The notes beneath the pieces were generated by a model. It worked only from the letters and a program-made list of their open reading frames with translations. It searched no databases and was not told where the DNA came from. Positions 1 through 9,973 of a DNA stretch of 14,807 bases are shown here, piece after piece (position 1 is the stretch's first letter; each line of letters begins with the position of its first letter). A program made the translations under genes and the position numbers. The stretch spans positions 2,086-16,892 of the forward strand of contig JAABOA010000314.1 in the NCBI GenBank assembly GCA_015680635.1, written 5' to 3'. This stretch comes from Lunasporangiospora selenospora. Taxonomy: Eukaryota > Mortierellomycota > Mortierellomycetes > Mortierellales > Mortierellaceae.

Positions 1-399
1 CGGACAACACCATGGTTTTGAGCAATTGTGTATCCTGGGAAAGTAAATCTACAAAAGGAGAAACGAGAAGTCCCAAGAGAGGGTTGTCAGTGTCGGCCGC
101 CTGAAGATGGGCCAATCCAAGTGGGTGGGAAGCGGGGCAGATAACATACCCAGTTGTGGTGAAGCGACGGTCAACAGCACGGGTAGGAGTTGCCATTGGA
201 ACTGATATTGTTTTCCTTGCTTTAGATATGGTTTGTAGAGTTTGGCGAGAAGTGCCGGTGCTTGTGGGTGATGAGAATTGAAGTGTTGAGTTAGAGAGTG
301 GTGAAGGGCTACTCTTTTATAGGCATGCGGCGGTGTGTGGAGACTCAGTAGGCTGACTTCTTCCGCGGTGAACCCTGATGGTTTATGTCTAGCCTGCAT
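1..399 (-). CDS. Unrecognised protein, 5' part (runs off left edge)
   Basis: I do not recognise this gene. Exon 1 is 399..150 and starts MQARHKPSGFTAEEV, with an in-frame TAA directly before the ATG. The frame then meets a strong donor (GTATGT, first base at 149). A CTGAC branch-like motif and a pyrimidine-rich TTTTGTAG acceptor ending at 49 close a 101-nt intron. Splicing joins the frame cleanly to exon 2 (48..1), adding DLLSQDTQLLKTMVLS before the window edge. The unspliced frame stops at the acceptor TAG, so splicing is needed to continue. The visible 99 residues are rich in Leu, His and Gln, with no signal peptide or membrane segment. The gene is divergent from the F-box gene to its right. 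The start is moderately safe; an upstream non-coding or coding exon cannot be excluded. Confidence 0.5.
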
Positions 400-402
400 T
401 TA

Positions 403-433
403 GACTCGGCTATGGTCGACTATCGACCGAGTC
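403..433 (-). promoter_or_regulatory. Inverted repeat just upstream of the left-edge gene's start
   Basis: GACTCGG at 403-409 pairs with CCGAGTC at 427-433, and GGTCGA at 414-419 pairs with TCGACC at 423-428 around a 3-nt loop. The two stems overlap by two bases, but five outer pairs and six inner pairs can form together with a 6-nt bulge. The repeat ends four bases before the ATG at 399, so it would lie in the 5' leader if transcription starts further out. It may be a dyad protein-binding site or an RNA hairpin; the function is unknown. Confidence 0.4.
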
Positions 434-1278
434 TGGGTCATTGGATCGACTATTTGCGCGTAAGAGGGCTGTCGTGTCCCAAAATGACTGTCAAAGCCAG
501 AAGTAATCGAAGGTGGATGGAGGCTAAAAGCCTAATCCCTCAGCCCCCTCTCCGCCACCCACTTATTTCTACTCTGCAACAGCCCACATCTCGCATTTGT
601 GCATTTGTAGGTCTCCAGGACAGGCCTTTTCCAATTGGACCTTGCCTCCTGCACACATCCGCCCTAGTACGCCACTCGCTGGACGCTCTTCTTTACAAAC
701 GCGTCCAACTTGCTGAAACTGTCATGGGTTTTTTTTCACGCCAAAGCAGTGTCGGAGGTCCGCTATTTCCATCCCATCCCTCTCTCTCTCTCTTATGTTT
801 ACACTAACCAAAGCCTTGGTCTTGATCATATAAAGTCATTTTTTGAGACGAAGCTTGAGAATTCAACTATGATCGCTTTCCCCATTCTTTGATCATCCGT
901 CGATACCGCCATCGGTTTTACTGTATTGAGATGGCGCACTGCAAAAAGGGAGGGAGCAGGGGAGGCGTGAAAAAAAACCATCACTCCACACTGAAGTCAA
1001 ATCTGCTCGTTACTCTCTTATTGGATCCTAGACAAAGTTGGCTGTTTCCAATTGCAGCCAGAAGCTACACGTTTGTCTTCACTCGCAGTCCAATCATCGA
1101 GGAAGATTAGTACAAAAAAACTGGCTTCCTAGACGACACCAGTTGCTGAACGAGTGTGCTTCGCCCCCAAGCTAGCCAGTTCTCGTTCATATGAATTTAA
1201 AAACGCCGAGTTTTGAAGAAAAAAACGTCTCTTTCCATTGTTCCCATCTCTACCTCTTTAACCTTCAAACAAGTCAGA
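434..1278. other. Intergenic region between divergent genes
   Basis: This stretch separates the left-edge gene (minus) from the first F-box gene (plus). I see no convincing coding frame. It holds a short CT run near 780-793, a TATAAAG at 829-835, and an AT-rich patch near 1189-1203 (ending in TTTAAAAA) about 85-95 bp before the F-box start, which is a possible core promoter for that gene. Short open frames here have no family character. Confidence 0.5.
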
Positions 1279-1284
1279 ATGACA

Positions 1285-2787
1285 ATGGAAAAAGCACTTG
1301 CCCTTCCAGAGATCCTGGAAAATATCGGGCGTTTTCTTGACATCAAGGACCTTCAATCATGCAGTCTCGTCTCCAAACTATGGGCCAAGTCGATGAAGCA
1401 ATACCTCTGGTGGACACTTAGCATTCCAAAGGTGATCCAGACGGATGATCTCCGAAAAGTCTTGTACAAGTTCGGTCACCTCATTCGAGAGCTCCATATT
1501 AATGGAGAGGTCAAACAAGATATTTTGCTCGAAGAATACTGCACCGGCTTGTATGGTCTGACCGTCAAATCCAACTACCAGAGCGATGGTCTTATTCGAA
1601 GGAGCCACCAAACTCTCAGGTCGTTCTGCCATTATTGGGAAGTGGTTCAGTCTAGTTCAGTCCAGTCGACTCTCTTCCAGTGTCCTCGCCTGGAATTTCT
1701 GTTTTTTAACTCTGTTTTGCTTTCGGATACAAAGATATCCTCGTCCTTTGTCGAAGCATGCACGCACTTGACAAGTCTGACTCTCAATATGGCCAATTGG
1801 GATTTTCCAGAGGATATTCTGATGCCCAAATCCTCATTTCTTAAACTTGAGCGCCTCACTGTATCCAACTATCGTAATCTCAAGGGCCTTAAATCCAACA
1901 TGCTCGATCGGTGCCCTAACCTCAAAACTCTTGTATGTTCACAACCGCTTGGGACACGGTTCAAAGAATTTATGGATGTCATCATTGCGACCTGTCGACG
2001 GCTCAAGGTCCTTTGGGTTATAGGAGGCAATATTCCGCCAGATGATTCGGATGTCAAGGCAGTTCTCAAAGCACTTCCGCCCATGGAATTTATTCAGATC
2101 AGAGGCTACCCTTACGGAAAAGTCATTGAACGGAACTATGCCTCCTTTCTTCACCCACATCATGCAACTCTCAGAGCAGTGGAGTTGTCCTCCCGATGGA
2201 CAAGCGCACAAATCCACAAGCTTTTATGTTCATGTCCCAACTTGAGAGCAGTCTTTGGTTATGGTACACTTTCTGCCGATGATATTGGCTCTACTTCGCA
2301 ATGGGTGTGCGCGAAGCTAGAATGTTTTAGGGTGAGGATTGCTGCGTTCACCGTCCCTGAGCTCTCAGAGGAGAGACGAGTTGTCTTTCGTCGGCTTGCT
2401 CAACTGCGTCACCTCCGATCTCTTGAACTGGCAGCTCTCTATCCCATTAATGACTCGGTGTTAACGTCGCCAACCTATGGGTTTCAATTAGGAGAAGGAC
2501 TCGAGTTGTTGGAGCCTCTCAAGATGTTACAGCAGTGTTGTCTATCATATCTAAGACCAGGTCTCCGAAAAAGGGATGTCAAGTGGATGGTACGGGCATG
2601 GCCAAGCCTGACCTCCTTTTGTGCGAAACTGAACCCGGATGACGAGGAGAACGAGCGACTATGGAAGATTTTTCATAGCCGCGGTGTTTGGGACCAGTTG
2701 TCGGATAGTCGGGGAGGGCCATGCGAGTCGGTGATGACCAAATGCGCCATTGAATATGCCGATGCAGACTATCAACCTGTACAATAG
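1285..2787 (+). CDS. F-box / leucine-rich-repeat-like protein 1
   Basis: Intronless gene encoding 500 aa. Residues 4-43 form a good F-box: LPEILENIGRFL, then DLQSCSLVSKLW and a following LW. This is the element that binds Skp1 in SCF ubiquitin ligases. The rest is an irregular leucine-rich solenoid with repeat-like units such as LTSLTLNMANW, LERLTVSN, CPNLKTLV and LRSLELAAL, expected to bind a substrate. The start at 1285 is chosen because the next gene begins with the same pattern (MEKALAL against MERALAI) and the context is ACAATGG. ATG at 1279 would add two residues. An in-frame TAA at 1198-1200 closes the frame upstream. The protein is colinear along its length with the next gene, including WTSAQIHKLLCSCPNLR near residues 305-321 and the C-terminal IEYADADYQPV. 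The target is unknown. F-box identity is firm; ligase membership is inferred. Confidence 0.88.
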   Translation: MEKALALPEILENIGRFLDIKDLQSCSLVSKLWAKSMKQYLWWTLSIPKVIQTDDLRKVLYKFGHLIRELHINGEVKQDILLEEYCTGLYGLTVKSNYQSDGLIRRSHQTLRSFCHYWEVVQSSSVQSTLFQCPRLEFLFFNSVLLSDTKISSSFVEACTHLTSLTLNMANWDFPEDILMPKSSFLKLERLTVSNYRNLKGLKSNMLDRCPNLKTLVCSQPLGTRFKEFMDVIIATCRRLKVLWVIGGNIPPDDSDVKAVLKALPPMEFIQIRGYPYGKVIERNYASFLHPHHATLRAVELSSRWTSAQIHKLLCSCPNLRAVFGYGTLSADDIGSTSQWVCAKLECFRVRIAAFTVPELSEERRVVFRRLAQLRHLRSLELAALYPINDSVLTSPTYGFQLGEGLELLEPLKMLQQCCLSYLRPGLRKRDVKWMVRAWPSLTSFCAKLNPDDEENERLWKIFHSRGVWDQLSDSRGGPCESVMTKCAIEYADADYQPVQ

Positions 2788-3463
2788 ATTGGCCATGAAT
2801 AATGAAGTCTTGTCCAAATTTTTGGCTGTATCATGACTCCTTGATATTCTAGCCTTGTACCTGCCCTTTCCTCAACATGAAGTTTTGTTGTCGCTTCCAC
2901 CCAGCATAGAAGTATAAACACACTACATTGAAGTCCTTTGGTACAAAAATGAAAGCGATGCTCCATGTCGCAGTTATTGAAGGAAAAGTGGATTAAAGTA
3001 AAGTCATAAACCGCGTCTTGGCTCGTTCATTTTGGAGTTTGGACTGCTTCGCCTCCTATACAATTCCTTCTATTGTGTCTGTTGAAGACCATCTATGCGA
3101 TACTGGTAGGCGTGCTTCTCCAGCCTCCAGAGAAGCCTGGAAGAAGTCATATTTGCACCTGCAGTGAAAACCCCTGTTAGGAGTCTGGTTGAATGTCAGG
3201 GAGCCAGTGTACTTGTACTATGGCCACGTCCACTTCCCAAGAGTGCCGCGCCTTCTTTTTATTGTGCCGCAGCGTCAGTAGGACTGGATATGAGTGGAGC
3301 TCATGGACAAGTTTGGACCAGCATGCCTTGTGCTTTTTTGTGCCTGGCATCGAGTGTCTAGACTCTGTCAGAGGTTCGAAAGGGAAAGGGTACAAATAAA
3401 CACATTCTTCCCCTTACTTTTCATCACTAGCCATCCAAGTCTGACATTTTAAGCGACATCTAG
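2788..3463. other. Intergenic region between the two F-box paralogs
   Basis: This is 676 bp with no supported gene. It contains an ATTAAA at 2992-2997 that could serve the first F-box gene as a distant poly(A) signal, and TACAAATAAA at 3391-3400, about 65-75 bp before the second F-box start, that could act as a TATA-like element. Three overlapping short frames around 3164-3399 look like chance. I see no leftover copy of F-box sequence between the genes. Confidence 0.45.
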
Positions 3464-4960
3464 ATGGAACGAGCACTTGCCATTCAGGAAATCTGGGACA
3501 GCATTGGATGCCTCCTTGACAAGAAGGCGCTCTGTGCGTGTGTCCGTGTTTCAAAAACATGGAATCATCTTGCCATCCCATTCCTCTGGCGATCCATACA
3601 ACTGAAGATTAATTTTTCAACCAGGAATCTCGGACCAGCCATGCTCCGCTATGGTCATTTCATTCGAGACATCCGCCTTGAACGACCCTTCGAGAAGGAC
3701 GAGTACCTACGGTCTTGTACTCGTATCCAGAATTTGGTGGTCGACACCGTCGCCGTCCGCTACACTAGTAGTTATTGGTTTCAAGAACAACATAAAGCTC
3801 TGATTCAAAATAACCTGGAAACACTACGGTCGTATCGCCACGGTTGGGCTTGTACTCCCAAAAATATCACTCTATTGACTCTCTTCCGCGCTTCCAACCT
3901 CGACCGCCTTGTTCTTGGCTCAATCTCATTCACGAAGCGCAAGCTGTGTTATGCCTTTATGGAGCTTTGCACACGTCTCCGAAGCCTTACCCTCCGAGCG
4001 TGCAGCATCTCCCCGCAAGGTTTAAGATGGGGCAAGAGCTTTAGCTTTGGCAAATTGGAGCGACTAGGGGTTTTCTATTCGGACTCTGCATTTGTAACTT
4101 ATCTGGCGGACCGTAGCCCGAATCTGAAGGTTCTACACACCACTAGGCAACGCCATGATCCCGTCTGCATGCTGTTGCAGAGCATTACCGACTCTTGTCG
4201 AAAGCTCGAAGTATTCTGGGTTGGGGGGTGGTTCGAGTTGCCGGATGATTCAATTTTGGTCGACCTGATCAAGGATCTTCCTCCTATGAAGTCGATCCAA
4301 CTCGGAAACATATTCAACCACGGCCCTTCTATTCGAGTTCTCAGCGCATCTCTCGCCTACCATTGCAAGACTCTTGAGGCGCTTGAGACGGATCATCAAT
4401 GGACGAGTGTTCAAATCCAAAAGATTCTCGCGTCATGTCCTAGCCTTCGATTCATTCATGGTCGAAGTGTTCTGAATTTGCAAGATATCAAGGAGGACAT
4501 GCCTTGGGTTTGTACCAAACTCGAGGGCTTACAATTGAGGATTGGCGGGCTCTTTGATCCGGCACAGGGGGAAGCTAGGCGTGCGTTTTTCCGGCAATTA
4601 GGTAAAATGAGCCAACTTCGCTCGTTGGAGATTGGCTGCCCTGACGGCGAGAGGGCGATGGCTGGTAATTACTATCATTTCGAGTTTCAGCTTGGAAAAG
4701 GGCTTGAGCATTTGGAATCACTCAAGGAGCTTCGTCAATGTCAACTTTCAGCCATGTTTACTTCGATACGACAAGAAGATGTCGAGTGGATTGTGCATGC
4801 TTGGCCAAAACTCAATTCGTTCTTCGCCCTGGGGCCTAACAAAGCCGGTGTCTTTGGAGTGGCACTAAATGTTTTCACTGATTACAATATTGGAAAGGAA
4901 ATCAATAGAAAGCACTTAATAGAGTATATCGATAGTGACTACCAGCACATTCCAGTGTAG
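3464..4960 (+). CDS. F-box / leucine-rich-repeat-like protein 2
   Basis: Intronless gene of 498 aa, tandem paralog of the gene to its left and in the same orientation. The codon directly before the ATG is an in-frame TAG, which fixes the start unless there is an upstream exon. The N-terminus is a weaker F-box: QEIWDSIGCLLDKKALCACV followed by VSKTW and FLW. The usual Leu-Pro pair is replaced by Ile-Gln. The body is a leucine-rich solenoid (LRSLTLRACSIS, LERLGVF, SPNLKVLH, LRSLEIG). Strongly shared blocks with the paralog are WTSVQIQKILASCPSLR (about 313-329), WVCTKLEGLQLRIGG and the end IEYIDSDYQHIPV. By eye, identity is roughly a third and spread evenly, so the duplication is old. It probably acts as an SCF substrate adaptor; the target is unknown. 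Confidence 0.87.
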   Translation: MERALAIQEIWDSIGCLLDKKALCACVRVSKTWNHLAIPFLWRSIQLKINFSTRNLGPAMLRYGHFIRDIRLERPFEKDEYLRSCTRIQNLVVDTVAVRYTSSYWFQEQHKALIQNNLETLRSYRHGWACTPKNITLLTLFRASNLDRLVLGSISFTKRKLCYAFMELCTRLRSLTLRACSISPQGLRWGKSFSFGKLERLGVFYSDSAFVTYLADRSPNLKVLHTTRQRHDPVCMLLQSITDSCRKLEVFWVGGWFELPDDSILVDLIKDLPPMKSIQLGNIFNHGPSIRVLSASLAYHCKTLEALETDHQWTSVQIQKILASCPSLRFIHGRSVLNLQDIKEDMPWVCTKLEGLQLRIGGLFDPAQGEARRAFFRQLGKMSQLRSLEIGCPDGERAMAGNYYHFEFQLGKGLEHLESLKELRQCQLSAMFTSIRQEDVEWIVHAWPKLNSFFALGPNKAGVFGVALNVFTDYNIGKEINRKHLIEYIDSDYQHIPV

Positions 4961-5027
4961 ACAGAGTGCCCGTTTTTTTGGACTTGGTGCTTAGGCCAAG
5001 ATCTTTGAAGACTTTAGGGGAATAGAA

Positions 5028-5033
5028 AATAAA
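5028..5033 (+). terminator. Poly(A) signal AATAAA of F-box gene 2
   Basis: An exact AATAAA lies 68 nt after the stop codon of the second F-box gene. This is a usual distance for a fungal polyadenylation signal. The gene is convergent with the ATP sulfurylase gene, whose stop is 235 bp away, so the two 3' ends share this short spacer. Confidence 0.5.
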
Positions 5034-5095
5034 CAAAGTAATTAAACAGGGACGAAAGCCTTTCAGCAGAGTCTTTTCCTTTCTCATGTGTTTTT

Positions 5096-5101
5096 TTTAA
5101 T
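5096..5101 (-). terminator. Possible poly(A) signal ATTAAA of ATP sulfurylase gene
   Basis: On the minus strand ATTAAA, followed by a run of A, sits about 95 nt after the ATP sulfurylase stop. It is a variant of the canonical hexamer, so the call is tentative. Confidence 0.3.
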
Positions 5102-5195
5102 GAAGACGCTATGCTACAGAGGGGAATGGGGCGGGCTATATTACTATGCGACAAGAGTAGGACGGGAATTATTTTGAAAAAGGGATATATCACAT

Positions 5196-7400
<2,205 letters not shown>

Positions 7401-7413
7401 TCCGAACCTGCCG

Positions 7414-7421
7414 CTTATAAA
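7414..7421 (-). promoter_or_regulatory. TATA-like box of ATP sulfurylase gene
   Basis: TTTATAAG on the minus strand, about 180 bp before the ATP sulfurylase ATG and just upstream of the CT-rich leader. Position and sequence suit a core promoter element; no transcript start is visible from sequence alone. Confidence 0.4.
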
Positions 7422-7548
7422 TGTTTTCTCGGCTGTAGTGGGCCCTGGGAGCGTGAGTCGTACTGGAGAAGGGAGTCATGGTCGAGGAAGATCCAGGCAA
7501 AGGCAGAGGGGGGGGCAAGGTTAGGCCCTTTGGGTGATCGGGACGCCG

Positions 7549-7558
7549 ATGGCATCAT
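7549..7558. promoter_or_regulatory. CYS3/MetR-type sulfur-control site
   Basis: ATGGCATCAT matches at every position the palindromic consensus ATGRYRYCAT known for the bZIP sulfur regulators CYS3 (Neurospora) and MetR (Aspergillus). It lies about 315 bp before the ATP sulfurylase start and about 130 bp upstream of the TATA-like box. ATP sulfurylase genes are classic targets of these regulators. A chance match has a probability of about 1 in 65,000 per position. A CCAAT box on the coding strand lies just beyond, at 7597-7601. Confidence 0.5.
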
Positions 7559-8620
7559 TTTTCTTGGACAGAATTGCGGTACGCAGCACGCGTGGGATTG
7601 GGTGGGCTTGCTGACTACTGTGTACTACGCAGTTTAACCCAAAGGACGACATCGTTTTCTATCTCTTCCTCGATGTTTGATACTCGATCCTCATCGATGG
7701 ATTTTCACAGGCTTGTCTATTTTCCCCTCATGTATTTCCCCAATGGAGTAATAACAGCAGCTCTTTGTTCTCCATGGCGGCTGAGAGGACCCTCAACCTT
7801 CATCCTTTGTTGGCATTGGCCTGTGTTTTTGGATTTTTTCAAATGGCCAGCAAAGCTTCCTGCTGTATGCGAGCTATAGAAGAGAAAAACAGACAACTGA
7901 TTTTGACCCATGCAGGAGAACACGGAAAATGTCTTCAGTTGCTTTTAGTTCCTGGGGCGGAGGCCAGGCAGCGTTGGAGAGACCACCAGCCTGCTTGTGT
8001 GTCTATCCGTCTCAGCTCTTGATTTTCGCTTGTGAATTTGGATATGGCAGGTGGACGACTATCAAAGTGACTGCTTTGAGATAAAAATCACACCATTTCG
8101 GCCCATTTCACGCAAGAGCGCGACGAATAGAGAGGAACGAGATGGATTTACCTCCTTATATGAGAATCCTAAACTGAAAGTTATTTCGTGCAAGAAAGGG
8201 GCTCAGGAGCTTGTCGTTAGGAGGGCAGCCCATGCCGTGCCATACCAACCACCCTGCGTCTTCCGTAGACCATGCATGATGCGCACACCGATGCCATAGA
8301 ACACTGGATCTGCATTATTCTTTTTCTTTACTGCGTCCGTCTAATGCGTGCATCAACTATCTATCAGGGACCATTGTTAGTGAGCATTTACTCTTTGCAA
8401 AATCACTTTCCAGACTCGTGCTCAAGGCCTAACAAATGCGCCCAAGACTACAACCTACGAGAACGGACCATTCGTTTCTCCTTTTCTTTGCATCCTCGTC
8501 AATGGCCTCGGCCATGTCGCGACCAACACAGCCTTTTTTACCTTGGTAATATGTCAATCTTCTGTCATCCGTCCCCCACCTTCTAGATATCCCATTGTTC
8601 TCTCTGGTCTCCGCTTCTCT

Positions 8621-8624
<4 letters not shown>

Positions 8625-8656
<32 letters not shown>
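8625..8656. repeat. (TC)16 microsatellite
   Basis: A perfect 32-nt TC dinucleotide run, flanked by further broken TC tracts from about 8598. It sits near the left end of the pyrimidine-rich zone. Confidence 0.95.
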
Positions 8657-8659
<3 letters not shown>

Positions 8660-8860
8660 CTTCCCTTCTAGCCACCCTGCCGCACGACGCGTTATTGTCG
8701 TTGATGTTTGTGATTAGAGTTGCATTGGGTGGCACAATATTTGTCCTCAATCCTTGGTAACGACCCTGCCATGTGCATCCCCTCCTCGTTTTTCCTTTGT
8801 TCGTTTGACACCCTTGCGCACAGCATCGCAATGCTCATCACACCTTCCATACTCTTTCTA

Positions 8861-8892
8861 TCATCATCATCACCACCATCGTCGTCATCATC
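8861..8892. repeat. Imperfect TCA/CAC trinucleotide run
   Basis: Ten or so trinucleotide units (TCATCATCAT, CACCACCATC, GTCGTCATCA) in the pyrimidine-rich zone. It gives poly-His or poly-Ser in the forward frames, which makes those frames look like proteins when they probably are not. Confidence 0.75.
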
Positions 8893-9910
8893 TTATTTTT
8901 TCTTATTTCTTTTGTTCGTTACAAACCTTCGCACTCCAGGGTTTCTTCACTGTCTTCTGGACCTTGTTGATTTTCTTTTTCTTTTGGAGGCTCAATCCTC
9001 TTGTACACTCATTCCACTTAGGAGTCTGGTAGAAGATCTCGTCAAGTTGATTGCCATTGAATGATGTGCAGTGGCGTGCTTGTCTTTGCCCAGTCAGCTC
9101 CCCTTCACCATTCTTTATTCTCGTGTCTCTTCTCTTGTCTACAGCGCCCCTCCCCCTCCTCTCTTTTTACTCATCAACAGTAATTGGTACCATCTCATTC
9201 GTCCTTCTCCCCACTCAGTGCCCATCTTTCCCCCATTGATCAGAATATTCTCTATCGACTTTCACTTTTCTCATCCTTTCCTGACCCTCTTGCCTGTTTC
9301 CTTTCCTCTCTTCTCCTTTCCTTTTGACTATTTTGTTCCCCTTCAGTCTAGTGGTTTGTGTTTCCGAAAGTAGATCCCTCAAGTCCTTTCCCGCTTGTCT
9401 CCTCATCAAATCCCACAATTGAGCATGAGTCGTCCATCGCATACCCATATGAATTCAAGAATGATCGTAGCTCCTTGATAGCCAAGGATAGAGAAAAGAG
9501 AGTGCACTCAACCTAGCCAGCCCAGACTCTCGATACCGTTTTTCGCACAATTACGGGTATCGGATCAAAGCTCCATTTATAAACTTCAGTCTCAGGTAAG
9601 AGTTAGGAAGAATATCGTATTTGTCAAGGACTGGGTAGGGTATGTTTACCAAAGAGCTCTTGCTTTTTTCCATGAGAGGATTCGCTCTTTAGAACGAGCA
9701 GACAACTGAATAAGAGCAATAACAATAAAGAAGTGAAAACTATCTACAGTGTACAATCTAGCACTGGACAGATACCTGTTAAAAGAGTAGAGCATGGGCC
9801 AGTGGAAAATTGGGGAGCATCAGTTCATCTCAGGAACTATTCAGGTCAGCTCGCCAGCAAATGCGGGTCGATATTAAAAGAAAGAAAAATAGCGACCAGG
9901 AGAGATGGAA

Positions 9911-9929
9911 GGGAGGGAGGGAGGGGGGG
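9911..9929 (+). other. G-quadruplex-type G run
   Basis: Three GGGA units followed by a run of seven G, preceded by GGAA. Four G-tracts of three or more separated by single A bases satisfy the standard G4 pattern on the plus strand. It lies about 45 bp after the monooxygenase stop codon, so that gene's transcript would carry the C-rich strand. Confidence 0.6.
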
Positions 9930-9973
9930 ACTCGAAAATAGAGGAACGAGCTATTAGTCAGGATCATTCCTGC

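Larger units (their letters stand above)
7559..9973. other. Long stretch without a supported gene
   Basis: About 2.4 kb between the ATP sulfurylase promoter and the 3' end of the monooxygenase gene. All open frames are short and none shows family character; those at 8720-9064 are low-complexity Ser, Phe, Leu and His reading of pyrimidine-rich DNA. From about 8560 to 9370 the plus strand is dominated by C and T. No tRNA (B-box) or transposon ends were seen. It may hold promoter sequence, an unannotated non-coding transcript or degraded sequence. Confidence 0.5.

Noticed and set aside
150-399. Resemblance of the left-edge protein to CENP-I/Mis6 (ALLAKLYKPY)
   Set aside because: The similarity is about ten residues and would lie in the C-terminal part of that family, yet no upstream exons were found on the minus strand.
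1213-1284. N-terminal extension of F-box protein 1 from a TTG at 1213
   Set aside because: A TTG start is unlikely in a fungal nuclear gene, and the paralog starts at the position matching 1285.
3370-3385. GGTTCGAAAGG, resembling a tRNA B box
   Set aside because: The conserved bases after GGTTCGA do not fit, and there is no matching A box or acceptor stem nearby.
3164-3399. Three overlapping short frames between the F-box genes, as a possible small gene or F-box remnant
   Set aside because: None resembles either F-box protein, and similar openness in several frames at once suggests chance.
8720-9064. Two overlapping plus-strand frames with Ser, His and Phe runs, looking like a membrane protein
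   Set aside because: Both arise from the same pyrimidine-rich, repeat-laden DNA; hydrophobicity follows from T-rich codons. No start context, splice logic or recognisable motif.
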